Source of the DNA: Dyella monticola | GTDB taxonomy: Bacteria; Pseudomonadota; Gammaproteobacteria; Xanthomonadales; Rhodanobacteraceae | Direction: 5' to 3' | Length of the DNA stretch: 64,000 nt | Assembly: GCF_003363155.1 (NCBI RefSeq) | Contig: NZ_QRBE01000012.1 | Location: 62,001 to 126,000 of the forward strand | In this document: in pieces, positions 28,501 through 37,703 of the stretch | Layout: every line of letters starts with the position of its first letter | Numbering within the stretch: position 1 is the first letter of the stretch | Translations under genes and position numbers: made by a program | The notes under the pieces: model-generated | The model's input: the letters and a program-made list of their open reading frames with translations, nothing else | Databases searched by the model: none | Told to the model about the DNA's origin: nothing

Positions 28501-31500
28501 TGGCATTGAGCTGCGTCAGCGACACCTGGCTGTGTGTCCAGGCAAGATCGAAAACGCGGTCGGCGAGATGGCGGTCGCGATATTTCTCCGCCAGATGCAG
28601 ACACGTGTCGCGACTGTCCGTCACCCCCGTGACGATATCGATGGTCGCCGATTGTTCCGGCTGCAAGGTAATGCGCACACGAATCGCAACGACCGGATCA
28701 AGCACCGCCCCCACCGTATTGGAAAGCTGTGCGTGCGACTGTAACCGGCTCAGCGCGAGTGGCCGAACGCTACTGCGTCCGCGCCCGATGAATTTCGCGC
28801 GATCCGTCTCATAGGAAATATCGTCAATGGTGGCGTCGTGAACAGCCATCACGTGACACATCCATGGCACCCGTTCATCGTTGGCGCGCGGGCGACGCGT
28901 GCCGATCAGCGCCTGGGCAGACTCCACCCACTCGGTTTCCACAAACAGATTGCTGAAGGCCGGATGCGCGGCATCGGCGGCCGCCGGCGCGATCACGAGC
29001 TCTGCAAAGGTGGTGATTTCGACGGTGCGCGGACGTCGACCACGATGCGTCAAACGTACACGTCGCAATTCGATATCGTCCTCGGGGGAAACCACGATCT
29101 CGGTATGCGCATCGAGATGGTGTTTGCGCAGGCGAAATTCCGCACGCGCATCCGAAAAGATGGCTTCGTAATGATCAGGCTTGGTCAACGTTGGCTGATA
29201 CGTGGTCGACCAGAAATCGCCGCTCTCCACATCGCGCAGGTAACAGAACTGCCCCCAATTGTCGCTGGTGATGTCTTCATGCCAACGGTGCACGGCCAGA
29301 TCGCGGCAACGGCTGTAACCGCCGCCGGCACTGCTCACCATCACGTGGTAACGCCCATTGGACAGCAATTGCACGGCCGGCCGCGGCATATTCGGATCGC
29401 TGAACACGCGCAACGGGTTATCGGCAATGGCGATGCCGCTTTGCAGTGTCTCCAGCCCGATCGCATGCAGATATTCCGTCGCGTTTTTAGGTACGCGTTC
29501 CTGCAACAATAACGCAATGGCACGGAACTGAGGATCGTTGTCGAAGCGTTTCTGCATGGGTTGATCCAGCAGCAGGTACGCCAGCGAAAGCAGGCTCATG
29601 CCTTGGTGGTGCGCCATATACGACGCCACCAGCACGGACGTCTGCCCGTGCGGCACGCGTGCCGGCGTGTAGTCGATCGCTTCGTAGAAGCCCAAGCGCC
29701 CTCGCCTGCCCTCGGCGGCAAGGCGCTCAAGGTTTGCGTAGGCATCCCCAGGCGCCACCATCAAGGCCATTACACTGGCATAGGGTGCGATAACCACGTC
29801 ATCGCCCAGGCCACGTTTCAGGCCCAGGCCAGGCACGCCAAACGCGCGGTATTGATAGTTCAAATGCACGTCGACGGTGTTGTAGCCCGATTCGGAAACA
29901 CCCCACGGCACGCGCATTTGCTGACCGTACTCGATCTGTCGCTCGACCGCGGCATGGCATGTCTGCGCCAGCAGCGTGCCGGCATAGCTGGGCATGACCA
30001 GCATCGGCATCAGGTATTCGAACATCGAGCCGGACCAGGACAGCAATACCGGCTTGCCGTCGGCGGTGGTCAGTAAACGCCCCAATGCAAACCAGCTTTC
30101 CTGCGGCAGTTGCCCTTGCGCAATGGCGAGGTAGCTGGCCAGGCGCGCCTCGGATGCGAGCAGGTCGTAGCAACTCGCGTCCAAGCGACGCTCGTCGACG
30201 TTGTAGCCGATGGAGAGCAGCTTCTTGCGCGGATCGAACAGAAAGCGAAAATCCATCGTCGCCAGTTCGGATACCACGACGGTCAGACGCAAGATTTCGT
30301 CACGGCGCCCTTTCGGGCCTGATGCATCGTGTTCCCCGCCAGCACCCACAGCGTGCACAACGTGCCGCAGCGTGGGGATATCTTCCTGCTCCGGCCAATC
30401 GGACGCCCATGACGATATCAATTCCATCTCCTGCCGGAGATCGCCGATCTGATCACGCAGGCGCTGATACCAGAAAAACGCTTCCGACGAAGCATCGTCC
30501 GGAACGATGGTGCGCAAATCATCGATCTTCGCCTGCAGATCGGCCACGATGAGCGCGATGCGATCCAGCGGCGGCGGCGGTGCTTGCACAATGTCTTGCA
30601 GAAGCTGGCGCAGGCTTGTGATAGCCGCGGTGTGGCTGCCTTCGGGCAACGTGTCGCGCAGTAACGTCAGCGTGTCGCGCAAGCCATCCAGCACACGCAC
30701 GTGAAACAGCGGCTCATCGAGCAACGACAATAATCCCGGTCGCAAGGTCAGCAGGTGGGCCGCGAGATTGCCGCTATCCACCGATGATACATAGTGCGGT
30801 GTAAGCGGCTGCAAGGTGACGGTGTCGTACCAGTTGTACAGATGCCCGCGATACCGCGCCATGCCTTCGAGTGTGTGCAGCGTCTTTGCAATACGATCCA
30901 GCAGGCGCCCGGCGGTGATGAAACCAAAGTCATACGCTGCCAGACAGGAAAGCAGTGCCAGGCCAATATTGGTGGGCGAAGTACGATGGGCGACCACCTT
31001 GGCAGGCACTTCCTGCATGTTGTCGGGTGGCAACCAGTTGTCTTCCGGCCCGACATACGTTTCAAAAAAAGCCCAGATGCGACGGGACAGCGCGCGCAGG
31101 AAACGCCGCTGACGTCGCGTAGGTACAAACGTGTCCTCCTTGCGCTGCTCGCTCGACCAGCGAATCACCGCAGGACCCACCAGCCATAACAGCAGAATCG
31201 GCAACGCCACCGCCAGTGTTTCCGGCCGCCGCGACCAGATCGCAATACCCGCCAACACGGCGAAAATCGGATTGATCCACATCATGCGATAGGTACGCGC
31301 GACCGACTGCATACCTTCCTGCTCAACATCTCGCGATGTCCGCCACTGCAAAAGATTGCGCCGGCTGACCGCCATGCGCCAGAGTGTGCGCCCAATGGCG
31401 TCCAGGCTGTACCACGCTTCGTGCGGCAATGTCGACAGACTGAAAAGCGCGCGCGCAATATGCTGACCAGCCGGTGCCGCCGCGGATTTCATGTGGGATT

Positions 31501-34162
31501 TCAGGGAAATGTCCACCTGCTTCTGGGCGAACGCCAACAACGACGAGAGCAACGGCAGTGCGAACAGCAGCGCCAGCACTGCCACGGTCCAGGTGATCGG
31601 CTCCGCAAAGCACAGCCAACTGATCAGGAATAGCGCCACGAACGATGGCGCGGCCAGACTGCGCCGAAGGTTGTCCCAAAGCTTCCATCGCGACAGGGCA
31701 TCCAGCGTATTCGTGACCCGCTTTCCCTCCGCGTCGCGCACACGTGGAAATATCCATGGCAGCAACTGCCAGTCGCCACGTATCCAACGATGGCGACGCT
31801 GACAATCGCCGACATAGCTGGACGGATACTCCTCGTACAGCGGCACATCGCTCAGCAGGCCCGAGCGCGCATAGCAACCTTCGATGAGGTCGTGGCTGAG
31901 AACGGTGTTTTCGGGGAAGCGTCCATTCAACGATCGCGCGATGGCATCCACGTCATAGATGCCCTTGCCGATAAACGAACCCTCACCAAATAGATCTTGA
32001 TAGACATCCGACACCATGCGTGTGTACGGATCAATACCTACTTCACTGCCAAACAGGGTGGCGTAGCGCGAACGCGCCGTGCTGGGCAGACTGATACCCA
32101 ACCGCGGTTGCAGAATGCCGTGACCACGCAGCAGGCGCCCCCGGGACTCATCGTAGACCGGGCGATTGAGCGGATGCGCCATGACGCTTGCGAAAGCCTG
32201 CGCTGCGTCGCGTGGAAGCTGGGTATCGGAGTCGAGCGTAACGACATAATGGATGCCGCGCAGCGCTTCCACGGGCCCCACGATCAGCGAGAACGCATTG
32301 GTTTTGCCGGCACACAGCAAATGGTTGAGGTCGGCGAGCTTGCCACGCTTTCGCTCGTAACCCATCCACATGTTGTCGGCACGATTGAAGCGTCGCGGCC
32401 GGTGCAGCAAATAGAAGCGATCGCCTGAGCCTGGCGCATATTTCGCGTTAAGCGCGTCGATATGCTGTCGCGCAAGCCTGAGAATCGTCGGATCGTTTTC
32501 CAGCCATTCTTCGCTTGCATCCTTGAAATCGCTCAACAGGGCGAAGTGAATGTTCTGGTCGCGATTGGCCAGGAAGTGCACTTCCAGCGCCTCGACCATG
32601 TCCTCGACGTCCTGCACATTGCCGAGCAATGCCGGCACCACTACCAAGGTGCGCGCGGTCGGCGGTACGCCACGCGTGAAATCCAGACGCGGCAACAGAC
32701 TTGGCGATATCGTCACGGTGACGATCCAGTTCATCAGCCCCAGGGCGAACTGGCTGGTTGCGAGCAGTGCTGGGATGGCAATCAGCGCCAACGCCCAGCC
32801 TGGATAACGGCTGATGCTTGCCGCGTGGACGATCGGCGCCGTGAAGGCGAGCGTCAGCAGCGTGAGGATGCTGATGTACAGCACGAGCGACCTGCGCAGC
32901 AATGCGCGCCGCAGGTTCATCAAGCGGTGGTAACGGTAGCCGGCCTTCTGTTCCAGTGCGGCCAATCCTTCATCGACCAGGTACCAGCCCACGTGGGAGC
33001 CGAGGCCAGCCACCGCGCGCTCTTCAGCGTGGGTTTGCGCCAATTCAATCGCCGCCTGAGCCACCTCGCCTTCTGCATGCGGGCTTGAGCGTGCGAGCCT
33101 TTCCACCACGTGCCGATAGTGGTCGCGCGTGGCGAAATCCATCTGCGGATACGTGCCGGCCGGATCCTTGCGCAGCGTCTGTTCGACGATGCTCAAGCGC
33201 TCCACGAACGCGTGCCAATCGATCGCCGACAGATGACGCAGGCTGCCGATGCTGTTGCCGACTGATACCTGATTGGCTGCCTGCTCCTGCGCTTCGAGTT
33301 GCAACTGATGTTCGATGCTCGAGCCCGCTTCGGCGAGGCGTTGCTCCACCCACGTCAACGGCATGGCAAGCACGGGGCTCTGCCCCTGCAGGCGTCGCGC
33401 GAGTTCGGCTACGAATGCACTGGTCATCGGTGGGTCGGAGCGTGCCATGTCGGCGACGCCGATGACGACGCTCTTCGGATCGTGTTCGGCGATTTCAGTG
33501 AGCACGTCCGCCCACTGGCTGGCCTGGTCGCGATAACGCCAGTCCGACATCACGCGCACCGCCGCACGACGCAGATTCTCGATCAGAGCCAGGCGCAGCA
33601 TGATCGGAATGGCCCACAACTCGCCCAACGCCAACGGCTGCACGCTCTGATAGGCGGAGATGAAGCGCCCCAGGCTCTCGTCATCCACACGGCCATCGCC
33701 GTGCGAAATGGTTTCCAACGCCAGCACGTAGACACGCGGGAGCGCATCGCCATCGGTACCGTCACCCACGAGCCGCGGCAGTTCGCGGTTGTAGCGCCGC
33801 GGCAAATGACGCCGGGCGATTCGGATCTGGTCTTCGATGAGGTAGTAGTTGTCCAGCAGCCATTCGCCGGCGGGTGAAATGCGCCGGTTGCTCTTGGCCG
33901 CAGCGGTAAGCGCCTCACAGGCCTGCAATAGCAGCGTTGCGTTTTCGTCCAGCCGCTTCAATAGCCCATCTGACGCCGAACGAGGGCTGAGCTTGTGCTG
34001 CTTGGCCAAGGCGACGCCATGCTGTTCCATCTGCTCGGCGCTGAACAGTTCGGCACGCAGCGTCGGCTCCATGGACGTCTGGCCCGTCGCCGCATCGCCA
34101 TAACGCGCCGCCTGGGGATGCAGCGCCGCTTGCAAAAGCACTGACTTGTCGGTCCTGAACAT
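25538..34162 (-). CDS. cyclic beta-1,2-glucan synthase (NdvB/ChvB-like, GT84-GH94)
   Basis: A 2874-aa inner-membrane enzyme that builds cyclic beta-1,2-glucans from UDP-glucose for osmotic adaptation and host interaction. An N-terminal cytoplasmic part (1-420) is followed by membrane helices near 425-490, a GT84 glycosyltransferase domain with LDSDTQLPRD near 646 and QRRHRWIRGDW near 792, more helices near 840-900 and 970-1005, a glycoamylase-like domain with GSMFEYLMPMLVMP near 1380 and WGVSESGYNTVDVHLNYQ near 1424, and C-terminal GH94-type phosphorylase modules from about 1585, with GTGDWNDGMNKVG near 2557. Length agrees with Agrobacterium ChvB (about 2800 aa). GGGAG precedes the ATG. One continuous frame, no breaks seen. 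Confidence 0.95.
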   Translation of the reverse strand: MFRTDKSVLLQAALHPQAARYGDAATGQTSMEPTLRAELFSAEQMEQHGVALAKQHKLSPRSASDGLLKRLDENATLLLQACEALTAAAKSNRRISPAGEWLLDNYYLIEDQIRIARRHLPRRYNRELPRLVGDGTDGDALPRVYVLALETISHGDGRVDDESLGRFISAYQSVQPLALGELWAIPIMLRLALIENLRRAAVRVMSDWRYRDQASQWADVLTEIAEHDPKSVVIGVADMARSDPPMTSAFVAELARRLQGQSPVLAMPLTWVEQRLAEAGSSIEHQLQLEAQEQAANQVSVGNSIGSLRHLSAIDWHAFVERLSIVEQTLRKDPAGTYPQMDFATRDHYRHVVERLARSSPHAEGEVAQAAIELAQTHAEERAVAGLGSHVGWYLVDEGLAALEQKAGYRYHRLMNLRRALLRRSLVLYISILTLLTLAFTAPIVHAASISRYPGWALALIAIPALLATSQFALGLMNWIVTVTISPSLLPRLDFTRGVPPTARTLVVVPALLGNVQDVEDMVEALEVHFLANRDQNIHFALLSDFKDASEEWLENDPTILRLARQHIDALNAKYAPGSGDRFYLLHRPRRFNRADNMWMGYERKRGKLADLNHLLCAGKTNAFSLIVGPVEALRGIHYVVTLDSDTQLPRDAAQAFASVMAHPLNRPVYDESRGRLLRGHGILQPRLGISLPSTARSRYATLFGSEVGIDPYTRMVSDVYQDLFGEGSFIGKGIYDVDAIARSLNGRFPENTVLSHDLIEGCYARSGLLSDVPLYEEYPSSYVGDCQRRHRWIRGDWQLLPWIFPRVRDAEGKRVTNTLDALSRWKLWDNLRRSLAAPSFVALFLISWLCFAEPITWTVAVLALLFALPLLSSLLAFAQKQVDISLKSHMKSAAAPAGQHIARALFSLSTLPHEAWYSLDAIGRTLWRMAVSRRNLLQWRTSRDVEQEGMQSVARTYRMMWINPIFAVLAGIAIWSRRPETLAVALPILLLWLVGPAVIRWSSEQRKEDTFVPTRRQRRFLRALSRRIWAFFETYVGPEDNWLPPDNMQEVPAKVVAHRTSPTNIGLALLSCLAAYDFGFITAGRLLDRIAKTLHTLEGMARYRGHLYNWYDTVTLQPLTPHYVSSVDSGNLAAHLLTLRPGLLSLLDEPLFHVRVLDGLRDTLTLLRDTLPEGSHTAAITSLRQLLQDIVQAPPPPLDRIALIVADLQAKIDDLRTIVPDDASSEAFFWYQRLRDQIGDLRQEMELISSWASDWPEQEDIPTLRHVVHAVGAGGEHDASGPKGRRDEILRLTVVVSELATMDFRFLFDPRKKLLSIGYNVDERRLDASCYDLLASEARLASYLAIAQGQLPQESWFALGRLLTTADGKPVLLSWSGSMFEYLMPMLVMPSYAGTLLAQTCHAAVERQIEYGQQMRVPWGVSESGYNTVDVHLNYQYRAFGVPGLGLKRGLGDDVVIAPYASVMALMVAPGDAYANLERLAAEGRRGRLGFYEAIDYTPARVPHGQTSVLVASYMAHHQGMSLLSLAYLLLDQPMQKRFDNDPQFRAIALLLQERVPKNATEYLHAIGLETLQSGIAIADNPLRVFSDPNMPRPAVQLLSNGRYHVMVSSAGGGYSRCRDLAVHRWHEDITSDNWGQFCYLRDVESGDFWSTTYQPTLTKPDHYEAIFSDARAEFRLRKHHLDAHTEIVVSPEDDIELRRVRLTHRGRRPRTVEITTFAELVIAPAAADAAHPAFSNLFVETEWVESAQALIGTRRPRANDERVPWMCHVMAVHDATIDDISYETDRAKFIGRGRSSVRPLALSRLQSHAQLSNTVGAVLDPVVAIRVRITLQPEQSATIDIVTGVTDSRDTCLHLAEKYRDRHLADRVFDLAWTHSQVSLTQLNATHLDARLYERMAASILYANTLLRAEASVLQANRRGQSGLWGQAISGDLPIVLLRIGDIANIELVRQLVQAHAYWRMKGLAVDLVIWNEDQAGYRQELQDLILGLIASGTEANLIDRPGGIFVRPSQQLSAEDRVLVQSVARIVLYDSRGTLAEQIERRRVESQLPALAINQLAALEQTTAVDTTQALLDTLQLTNRYGGFSRDLSEYVILLRAGRPTPAPWANVLANPDFGCVVSESGSAYTWSENSHEFRLTPWHNDPISDSCGEAIYLRDEESGRYWSPTPLPHRGKGAYVTRHGFGYSVFEHVEDGIRTELWMYVALHVPIKFWVLRVHNRSGRARRLSATGYVEWVLGDMRNKYAMHIVSESDPVTGALLARNAYNTEFPGRVAFFDTDATTRSVTCDRMEFLGRNGSPRTPAAMGRTGLSGRIGAGLDPCAAIQVPFELGRDETREVVFRLGAARDAKGASDLAQRMRGSNAATAALEEVRMHWRWTLGKVQVTTPDPQVNALANGWLMYQVIAARFWGRSGYYQSGGAFGFRDQLQDSMAMVHASPYSARQHLLLSAAHQFVEGDVQHWWHPPSDRGVRTHCSDDYLWLPLALSRYVHTTHDTGVMDERMGFIEGRPLRSDEESYYDLPVRSQQSATLYEHCVRAIERGIAARGPHGLPLIGTGDWNDGMNKVGEKGTGESVWLGFFLYEVLTSFALTARRHQDEAFAARCEDEAGKLAANLQEHAWDGAWYRRAYFDDGTPLGSTQNEECRIDSIAQSWSVLSGGAPQERYHQAMESLDKHLVKRDAGIIQLLDPPFDHASMDPGYIKGYVPGVRENGGQYTHAAIWATMAFAAMGDARRAWELLHMISPINHGAGERIDTYKVEPYVVAADIYYGGAHQGRGGWTWYTGSAGWMYRLILESLLGLRVEGESLYIQPVLPPDWTDYRLSYRHRETDYQIVVHAPAAQAGSRRILLNGKPVDGDRLPLIDDGGEHHVDVYL

Positions 34163-34345
34163 CGCTCCCGGTCCGGCTCACACATGGCTTTCGACCAGAA
34201 CGAGGCGATGTCCTGGCGTGGTCCGCGCGCCGGCAGGCATGTGTCGCGGCGCTGGAAAGTAAAGAAAATAGCTGGCGAAGCGTGAAATTGAGGTACGCGG
34301 ATGGGCGCGCGCGTTGGCAACACGCCGGTACGGCGGGAAGCGCGA

Positions 34346-34376
34346 GGTCGCAGTCACCTGGATGGCGACTGCGACC
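34346..34376. terminator. 10-bp stem hairpin downstream of S46 peptidase gene
   Basis: GGTCGCAGTC and GACTGCGACC flank an 11-base loop immediately after the S46 peptidase stop codon. There is no T tract, so intrinsic termination is uncertain; it may protect the 3' end or serve with Rho. Confidence 0.4.
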
Positions 34377-34382
34377 GGTTTG

Positions 34383-36467
34383 TCAGAGATGGCCTTGCGT
34401 TAATTCGTCTGCGAGCCGCGGCAGGTTGTAGACCTTGCGCACGGCTTCGACCAATGCGGCAGTATCCACCGCCACGGCACGGTTGTTGCTGCCGTCGTAA
34501 ATGAAATCTCCACCGAGCGAATGAATGTTGCCGTCGAAGATAAGACCCACGGCGTGACCTTCACGATCAATGACCGGACTACCGGAATTGCCGCCGATGA
34601 TGTCGTTGTCGGTAACGAAGTCCATGGGCGTGGCAGGATCGAGACTACCCTGCGCCTTGATCCAACTGTCAGGCAACTTGAAGGGATCCGCACCGGTCGC
34701 GCGTTTGTAAAGCCCGCCGAAATACGTGAACGGCGGTACCGGCGCGCCATTCTCGTTCCAGCCCACCACTTTGCCGTAGGACAGGCGCAGCGTGAAGGTG
34801 GCATCCGGATAGCTCGACATGCCATCGCGATCGAAGCGTGCCTTGGCGATGGTTTCATCCGCCTTATCGGTAGGCGCGGTGACCTCGTCTTCGTATTGCT
34901 TGCGGATCGTGCGCGATTCCGGATCGATTTGGCGCGCCAATTGGATCAGCGGATCGTTCGATGCCTCGATGGCTTTCTCGCCCCCGTCCCAAAGCTGCTT
35001 GCGCACGGCGGTTTCGCTCAGATGGGTACCGCTGACCAAATGTTGGGCCAGTTCATCCGGCGATTGCTTGCCGAGTACTTCGTGCACGGTGGGATCATCC
35101 GCGCCGAGCACTTGACGAAGCTTCTCCAACGACCAGGAGAGCAACGTCTGTTCGTATTGTGGATAGACCGGTACATCCGACTCCACCGCTTGCTGCACGG
35201 CAGGAAGATTGGCCTGGCGGTAATCCGGCAGGCGTTCGCCATCGGGCTTGTTACGCTCGGCCGCCGCACGCACCAGCGTGCGCGCGTAGCCGAAGAGCTG
35301 ACCGAAGCGATCGGCGAAGCCATCGCCACCTTCGAGCATGTCATAGCGTGCTCGCAGATCCTTGCTGCGCTCCTGTGCACGCGCCAGATCCGCCCAGGGA
35401 TCGCCATATTTTGCACGCCGCTCGGGCGTGGCCGCCATCCACTCACGCAGCGCGGCATCCTGCTTTTGCTTTTGTTCTACGACATTCTCATCGGCCAACG
35501 TCTGCAGCCAACCGTTGAACACCTTGATGGTATTTTCCAAGCCGAAGCGTAGATCCTGTGCTTCTTTCGTCTGTTGGGCGCCGGCGCGGCCGTATTGCCA
35601 TAGCACGCCGCGCAGTTCCGTCAGAAAACCGAAGAACGGCACCAGACGATAGTCACGCATGGCAGCCAACTGAATCCATGGAACGCCTCGCTGAGTCTGG
35701 CCGGGATTGCCAACCACGAACGTGAGCTCGCCCGCCTTGGGCCCTTGCATGGAGAATTTGAAGAACTGCGGCGTGCTTGCCGGCTTGTCATCGACATACG
35801 CGCGGAAGAACGCGACATCCAGATCGTAGCGCGGGAAATTGAAGTTATCCGGATCGCCGCCGAAGAACGCAATGCTTTGCTCAGGCGCAAAGACCAGACG
35901 CACGTCCTGATAGCGGCGGTATTTGTACAGCGCATAGCGGCCGCCGTTGTACAGCGTAATCACATCGCAGCGCCAGGTTTTGGCATCGCCGTTGACGCAG
36001 GTCTGTTCCAGCTTGCTGTCGATAGCGCGCTCGGCCTTCACGCGGTCCGCACCGGTCTTGCCTGCGGTCGCTGCGTTTACTTGCGCAGTGACATCGGTAA
36101 TCGACTGGAGTTGATTGAGTTCGACATCGGGACACTTTGGTTCGTCTTCCTGCTTGAGCGCGACATAACCATTGGACATGTAATCTTCATGACCCTTGGA
36201 AAGCTGCGAAAGGCAGGCATTGGCGCAATGGTGATTGGTCATCACCAGTCCGTTGGCCGATACGAACGAGCCCGAACATCCTTCGGCCAGGCGCAGCGCC
36301 GCGTGTTGCACCAGGTCGATCCACTGCGGGCTAGGCGTAAAGCCGTAGCGCTGTTGCATCTGCTTCACCGGCAAGTGGTCCAACGTCCACATGCCTTCGT
36401 CTGCCATGGCCGCGCCTGCGGCGGTGAAGAACAAACCGGTCAATGCCATCACGAACATTCGCTTCAT
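34383..36467 (-). CDS. S46-family dipeptidyl-peptidase (DPP7/DPP11-like)
   Basis: A 694-aa periplasmic serine exopeptidase that removes dipeptides from protein N-termini. A signal peptide ends at AMA-DEG. The chymotrypsin-fold catalytic elements are GLVMTNHHCANAC (His near 80), FGGDPDNFNFPRYDLDVAFF (Asp near 215) and IIGGNSGSPVID (Ser near 625). Length fits the family (about 700 aa). An ATG two codons upstream is possible, but GGGGA is correctly spaced only for the chosen start. DPP7 and DPP11 differ in side-chain preference, which I cannot assign. S46 peptidases are typical of Xanthomonadales and Bacteroidetes growing on peptides. Confidence 0.94.
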   Translation of the reverse strand: MKRMFVMALTGLFFTAAGAAMADEGMWTLDHLPVKQMQQRYGFTPSPQWIDLVQHAALRLAEGCSGSFVSANGLVMTNHHCANACLSQLSKGHEDYMSNGYVALKQEDEPKCPDVELNQLQSITDVTAQVNAATAGKTGADRVKAERAIDSKLEQTCVNGDAKTWRCDVITLYNGGRYALYKYRRYQDVRLVFAPEQSIAFFGGDPDNFNFPRYDLDVAFFRAYVDDKPASTPQFFKFSMQGPKAGELTFVVGNPGQTQRGVPWIQLAAMRDYRLVPFFGFLTELRGVLWQYGRAGAQQTKEAQDLRFGLENTIKVFNGWLQTLADENVVEQKQKQDAALREWMAATPERRAKYGDPWADLARAQERSKDLRARYDMLEGGDGFADRFGQLFGYARTLVRAAAERNKPDGERLPDYRQANLPAVQQAVESDVPVYPQYEQTLLSWSLEKLRQVLGADDPTVHEVLGKQSPDELAQHLVSGTHLSETAVRKQLWDGGEKAIEASNDPLIQLARQIDPESRTIRKQYEDEVTAPTDKADETIAKARFDRDGMSSYPDATFTLRLSYGKVVGWNENGAPVPPFTYFGGLYKRATGADPFKLPDSWIKAQGSLDPATPMDFVTDNDIIGGNSGSPVIDREGHAVGLIFDGNIHSLGGDFIYDGSNNRAVAVDTAALVEAVRKVYNLPRLADELTQGHL

Positions 36468-36591
36468 GGTCATTCCCCAAGGGGGCGCAGCGCGCCGGAT
36501 AAACCGAGTATGGGCGGCCTGTTACACCATAACAACATGACGGTTGGCACGGCTTTCTGATGGCACCTTCCCGCCATCGGAAGAGCCCAAA

Positions 36592-37581
36592 TCAAGGTGC
36601 CTGGGTTGGCACGATGACCACCTCTAGCGCAACCTGCTCGGATGATGCGACCTGATCGATGGCGTAGCCTGCATCGGCCCATGCATCCAGCCCACCCAGC
36701 AGAGGACGCACCTTGCGGTATCCCTGCATCAGCAGTCCCTTCGCCGCCTTCGCCGCAGAGACTTCGTTCGGGCAACTGCAGTAAATCACCACTTCCTGAT
36801 CGATGGGGACATGGTTGAGTTCCTGGTCGATGCCGCGCAGGTCTGCCATGAGCGCGCCGGGAATGATGCGCCCATCGACCAGACGCGCCGCCTGCGAGCG
36901 CACATCCACGAGGATGGGCGCTCTGCCCTCCTCGATCAATTGATGCAGCTCGTCCACCGTGATGCGCGCCAGCCGCAGTGACAACAACAGCCGCTTGCGC
37001 TGCCACCACTTCACCAGGATGTAGGCGATCAGCAACGCCGCCAGGCATTCCACGGTAATCGTGCCAGCGCTGGCCAGCACGAACAGCACGCGATCGATTT
37101 GCTGGGAAAAGGCATACCCCAGGCCCACGACCAAGCCGATCCAGATCAGCGAACCGAGACCATCGAGCAGCACGAATACCTGCGGCCTGAGCTTCATCGC
37201 ACCCATCAGCGGCGGCGCAATGGTGGAAAGACCGGGCACGAATTTGGCAATGAGCAGAATCTGCCCACGCCAGCGCTGGAAACGCAGTTCCGATTGCTTG
37301 ACACAGGAGTCGGGTGAAAGCGAAATGCGGCAAAGCGTACGCATTACCACGGCACCGTACTGGCGACCTGCCCAGTACCAGGCGAAATCGCTGATGAGAC
37401 AAGCGGCCAACGCCACCGCGATCACTGCAGCCAGCGGCAGTTTGCCGACGGAAGCGAGTGCCCCTGCAACAACTAGGGTCGGCACGGCCGGCAAAGGCAC
37501 ACCCGCCTGCTCCACCAGGACGTTGATGAAGACGAGCAGCAGGCCGTATTCGGCAATCAGCGCGACGATCGCATGCGTCAC
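36592..37581 (-). CDS. DedA-family membrane protein fused to a rhodanese domain
   Basis: A 329-aa two-domain protein. Residues 1-195 form a DedA/SNARE-associated (PF09335-like) membrane domain with GVPLPAVPTLVVAGALASVG, FAWYWAGRQYG, LIAKFVPGLSTIAPPLMGA and several helices; DedA proteins are lipid scramblase or flippase-like. After a basic linker (WWQRKRLLLSLRLARIT) a rhodanese domain follows with ILVDVRSQAARLVDGRIIPGA and the loop VVIYCSCPNEVSAAKAA, where the first Cys sits at the active-site position. The domain faces the cytoplasm by topology. GTG with a GAGG site is preferred over a nearby TTG. The same fusion is known in other proteobacteria, but its purpose is unclear. Confidence 0.9.
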   Translation of the reverse strand: MTHAIVALIAEYGLLLVFINVLVEQAGVPLPAVPTLVVAGALASVGKLPLAAVIAVALAACLISDFAWYWAGRQYGAVVMRTLCRISLSPDSCVKQSELRFQRWRGQILLIAKFVPGLSTIAPPLMGAMKLRPQVFVLLDGLGSLIWIGLVVGLGYAFSQQIDRVLFVLASAGTITVECLAALLIAYILVKWWQRKRLLLSLRLARITVDELHQLIEEGRAPILVDVRSQAARLVDGRIIPGALMADLRGIDQELNHVPIDQEVVIYCSCPNEVSAAKAAKGLLMQGYRKVRPLLGGLDAWADAGYAIDQVASSEQVALEVVIVPTQAP

Positions 37582-37638
37582 GGACAAACCTCGATCGGGA
37601 CGGCTGCATCCTTGGGGCTAACGGCTCCGATTGCAAGC

Positions 37639-37684
37639 TTGCACAGGGGGCGTTGCGGCCAAAAAGCCGCCTCGCCCCGTGCAA
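37639..37684. repeat. strong 46-nt hairpin between dedA-rhodanese and aquaporin genes
   Basis: TTGCACAGGGGGCG pairs with CGCCCCGTGCAA apart from a two-base bulge, and inside it GCGGC-CAAAAA-GCCGC forms a second stem. It follows the aquaporin stop on the minus strand and precedes the dedA start. No T tract follows in either direction, so it is a REP-like or mRNA-stabilising structure rather than a classical terminator. Confidence 0.6.
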
Positions 37685-37703
37685 AACCGTATGCGCAGAA
37701 CGA

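Noticed and set aside
27506-28744. Plus-strand 412-codon open frame inside the glucan synthase gene
   Set aside because: Antisense to the continuous glucan synthase frame, His/Arg/Gln-rich, no start signal.
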